NCBI GenBank assembly: GCA_964357255.1
Contig: CAYHKQ010000016.1
Span: forward strand, 1 to 34,353
Direction: 5' to 3'
Source of the DNA: JBBTIS01 sp038059855
GTDB taxonomy: Bacteria > Elusimicrobiota > Elusimicrobia > JACQPE01
Length of the DNA: 34,353 bases
In this document: in pieces, positions 32,615 through 34,353 of the stretch
Numbering within the stretch: position 1 is the first letter of the stretch
Layout of the letters: each line of letters begins with the position of its first letter
Program-made: the position numbers and the translations under genes
The notes under the pieces: model-generated
The model's database searches: none
What the model was told of the DNA's origin: nothing
Seen by the model: only the letters and a program-made list of their open reading frames with translations

Positions 32615-33262
32615 ATGGAAATCAAGGATAAAGTCACAGAGGAATCTCCCCGGATCGAAGGATCATCGCCTAGACCTCTTTTGGGGTGTAAAACAATAGA
32701 CAAGCTCGCAGAAGCAAAATATTTTTTCGGCCGAATGGGCGAGTGTCAAGACAAAGAATTTGAACTCCGATGTAATCTTAGCGCCTTTATATCCGCTGCC
32801 CGGAGCGTCACGTTTGTGCTGCAAGATGAGTTTCACGGAATTCCTGGTTTCGTGGATTGGTATAAGACCAGAAGAGCCGACACCTTGGCTCAACCGTTAC
32901 CAAAAGAATTTAATGAGTTACGGGTTATGACCATTCACCAGGAACAGGTCAAACCCGAGTCCGTTCTGTCTATTGTGTTTCCCGGGGGAATTAAAGTCAA
33001 GGGAGGCACGTCGCTTGTTGTTGAAACAGATTGCAATTCTGTCACTGCTTGGGTAGAAGAGGATATCAAGCCGGGAGATTTATCGTTCCCCAAGAGAGAG
33101 TTGATCCGGTCTATCCAAATTAAAAAATGGCGTGTTTTGAAGCCGTTTGAAAATAGAGACTTATTTGAGGTATGTCAGGAATATTTGAATATTCTGGAAA
33201 GCCTGGTCACCTCAGCCTTAGACTTAATTGTAAAGAAACCAGCCAAGGAGGTTGGTTTCTAA
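32615..33262 (+). CDS. Conserved hypothetical protein in accessory segment
   Basis: This 215-aa soluble protein is mostly helical at both ends with a beta-rich centre. The segment LAEAKYFFGRMGECQDKEFELRCNLSAFISAARSVTFVLQDEF (parts of it at about 30-70) resembles, from memory, a widespread unnamed accessory-gene family; helical four-helix HEPN-like folds have such a pattern but I cannot confirm one. No catalytic motif is visible. ATG 32615 has no ribosome site but a TAAATT box 6 nt upstream. A GTCTAAC heptamer lies just upstream (32574-32580), and TAACCG/CGGTTA forms a hairpin just downstream (33267-33282). A mobile or defence-linked role is possible from context only. Confidence 0.6.
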   Translation: MEIKDKVTEESPRIEGSSPRPLLGCKTIDKLAEAKYFFGRMGECQDKEFELRCNLSAFISAARSVTFVLQDEFHGIPGFVDWYKTRRADTLAQPLPKEFNELRVMTIHQEQVKPESVLSIVFPGGIKVKGGTSLVVETDCNSVTAWVEEDIKPGDLSFPKRELIRSIQIKKWRVLKPFENRDLFEVCQEYLNILESLVTSALDLIVKKPAKEVGF

Positions 33263-33266
33263 ACTC

Positions 33267-33282
33267 TAACCGCCGACGGTTA
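33267..33282. other. Hairpin after the 215-aa ORF
   Basis: TAACCG and CGGTTA form a 6-bp stem with a CCGA loop, 5 nt after the stop codon. There is no T-run, so it is not a typical intrinsic terminator. It might be an RNA stability hairpin or a recombination-site remnant. Confidence 0.4.
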
Positions 33283-33352
33283 TACGGTACTCTGCTCTGA
33301 ATTAACCAGTACATTTGCGGGAAAACGGTCTTTTTCAGTAAGATTATCAGGC

Positions 33353-34237
33353 ATGAGCGACTCCAATAAAAATCCCGAGACGCGCATCGCCCTGTTTCAG
33401 CAGAAGGAAGTTCGCCGCACGATCCACAATAATGAATGGTGGTTTGTAGTGGAAGACGTCGTGCTTGCGCTTATCGATTCGCGCGATGCAAAACAGTACA
33501 TCCAGCGGATGAAGCAGCGCGACCCCGAACTACAGAAAGGGTGGGTACAAATTGTACATACCCTTTCTGTGTCCACTGAGGGCGGCCCGCAGCCGATGCT
33601 CTGCGCCAACACCGAAGGCATTTTCCGCTTGATCCAGTCCATACCCAGTCCGAAAGCCGAGCCGTTCAAGCGCTGGCTTGCCAAGGTCGGCTACGAGCGA
33701 ATCCAGGAGATTGAGGATCCTGAACTCGCCGCCAAGCGCACCCGTGCGATTTACAAGGCTAAAGGCTACTCCGACAATTGGATCGAGAAGCGCATGCGCT
33801 CCATCGCCATCCGTGACGAGTTGACCGATGAATGGAAAAAGCGCGGCGTGAGAGAACAGCGCGAGTATGCCATCCTCACCGCCGAGATATCCCAAGCCAC
33901 CTTTGGTCTTACGCCCAGTCAATATGCCGAGTTCAAGCGCCTTCGGCGCGAAAACCTCCGCGATCACATGACTGATCTCGAATTGATTTTTTCCATGTTA
34001 GGCGAAGCCGCCACTACCGAGATCGCCCGTAACCGCGACGCCCAGGGATTCCCGCAAAACAAACAAGCGGCCCATGTGGGTGGAACGGTGGCCGGCAACG
34101 CCCGCCTTGAACTGGAAAAGAAAAGCGGCCGAAAGGTTGTCACCCGTGAGAATTATCTTGCCCTAGCGCAATCGGTAAAGAATGCGAAACAGTTGCCAGA
34201 TGAAGCCATAGTAAAGCGGAAAAAGAAGAAGTCCTAA
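33353..34237 (+). CDS. Bro-N domain protein (DNA-damage-inducible D-like)
   Basis: This 294-aa protein begins with a Bro-N domain (about 8-115: IALFQQKEVRRTIHNNEWWFVVEDVVLALIDSRDAKQYIQRM and NTEGIFRLIQSIPSPKAEPFKRWLAKVGYERIQEIEDPEL segments). A helical C-terminal part follows (YGSDNWIEKRMRSI-like region, REQREYAILTAEISQATFGLTPSQY, LGEAATTEIARNRDAQGF), matching proteins annotated as DinD-like or phage antirepressor-like. It ends in a Lys-rich tail. It may bind DNA and act in stress or prophage regulation. Start ATG 33353; the ribosome site is weak. It closes the accessory segment. Confidence 0.82.
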   Translation: MSDSNKNPETRIALFQQKEVRRTIHNNEWWFVVEDVVLALIDSRDAKQYIQRMKQRDPELQKGWVQIVHTLSVSTEGGPQPMLCANTEGIFRLIQSIPSPKAEPFKRWLAKVGYERIQEIEDPELAAKRTRAIYKAKGYSDNWIEKRMRSIAIRDELTDEWKKRGVREQREYAILTAEISQATFGLTPSQYAEFKRLRRENLRDHMTDLELIFSMLGEAATTEIARNRDAQGFPQNKQAAHVGGTVAGNARLELEKKSGRKVVTRENYLALAQSVKNAKQLPDEAIVKRKKKKS

Positions 34238-34314
34238 TATGCCCCGGAGAACTGGTTAGGCAGGCATAGACTTGAGATTCTTGAATTTTATGCTGATTCC
34301 TTCGCCGCTAACCA

Positions 34315-34353
34315 ATTTTGACCCACCCCTGCTAACTTAAACTGACCCGCCTA
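34315..34353. mobile_element. Possible insertion-sequence end at window edge
   Basis: ATTTTGACCCACCCC (34315-34329) is followed by AAACTGACCCGCC (34339-34351), a near-repeat around TGACCC. Such tandem TGACCC-type motifs remind me of IS terminal repeats (IS21-like), but the element would lie outside the window. Low confidence. Confidence 0.25.

Overview
The window looks like a contig piece from a mid-GC, Gram-negative-type bacterium. It carries an outer-membrane porin, several Sec-secreted proteins, a periplasmic c-type cytochrome, PgpA and TsaB. Short genes, TTG/GTG starts, 4-8 nt gene overlaps and dispersed hairpin repeats are common. The mixture of features suggests an uncultured lineage, possibly Elusimicrobiota or a relative, but nothing in the sequence settles the taxonomy.

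Layout. (1) 1-500: no gene; a composite of nested hairpin repeats. (2) 501-3152 (+): large-type class II fructose-bisphosphate aldolase and a phosphofructokinase whose motifs point to pyrophosphate as phosphoryl donor. (3) 9894-3149 (-): a long operon of monohaem cytochrome c, response regulator, FixC, FixX, enoyl-CoA hydratase, CDF metal transporter, a 28-codon leader ORF, 3-hydroxyacyl-CoA dehydrogenase and thiolase. This is a beta-oxidation module with a FixCX-type electron outlet but without FixAB/ETF nearby. (4) 14917-10050 (-): CaiB/BaiF CoA-transferase or racemase, ABC-2 exporter (ATPase plus two permeases) and a response regulator-GGDEF protein. (5) 14918-15227: divergent intergenic region with a terminator-like hairpin and a ~144-nt nested inverted repeat. 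(6) 15279-21654 (+): small membrane protein, TsaB, large secreted TPR protein, glucose-6-phosphate isomerase, TPR-SpoIID protein. (7) 21701-27981 (+): 2-aminoethylphosphonate catabolism (PhnW, PhnX), an OPA-type MFS transporter, a glyoxalase II-like hydrolase, a divergent alanine racemase and a porin. (8) 28068-31562: PgpA (-), overlapping head to head with a secreted protein (+), followed by an SDR, an exported bifunctional-nuclease-domain protein and a 2[4Fe-4S] ferredoxin. (9) 31563-34353: an accessory segment with short direct repeats, a GIY-YIG/T5orf172 protein, an unknown 215-aa protein, a Bro-N protein and IS-end-like sequence at the window edge.

How the genes work together: the aldolase, PFK and Pgi cover upper glycolysis. 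The minus-strand operon would oxidise acyl-CoA and pass electrons through FixCX, presumably to quinone. PhnW and PhnX would convert 2-aminoethylphosphonate to acetaldehyde and phosphate, with the adjacent OPA transporter as the likely uptake system.

The observations most worth following are: a -10-like hexamer placed exactly 6 nt before the start codon of four genes that mostly lack Shine-Dalgarno sequences (possible leaderless mRNAs); a dispersed repeat that supplies the start codon of the 3-hydroxyacyl-CoA dehydrogenase and appears translationally coupled to a 28-codon leader; the head-to-head coding overlap of pgpA; and the accessory segment at the right end.
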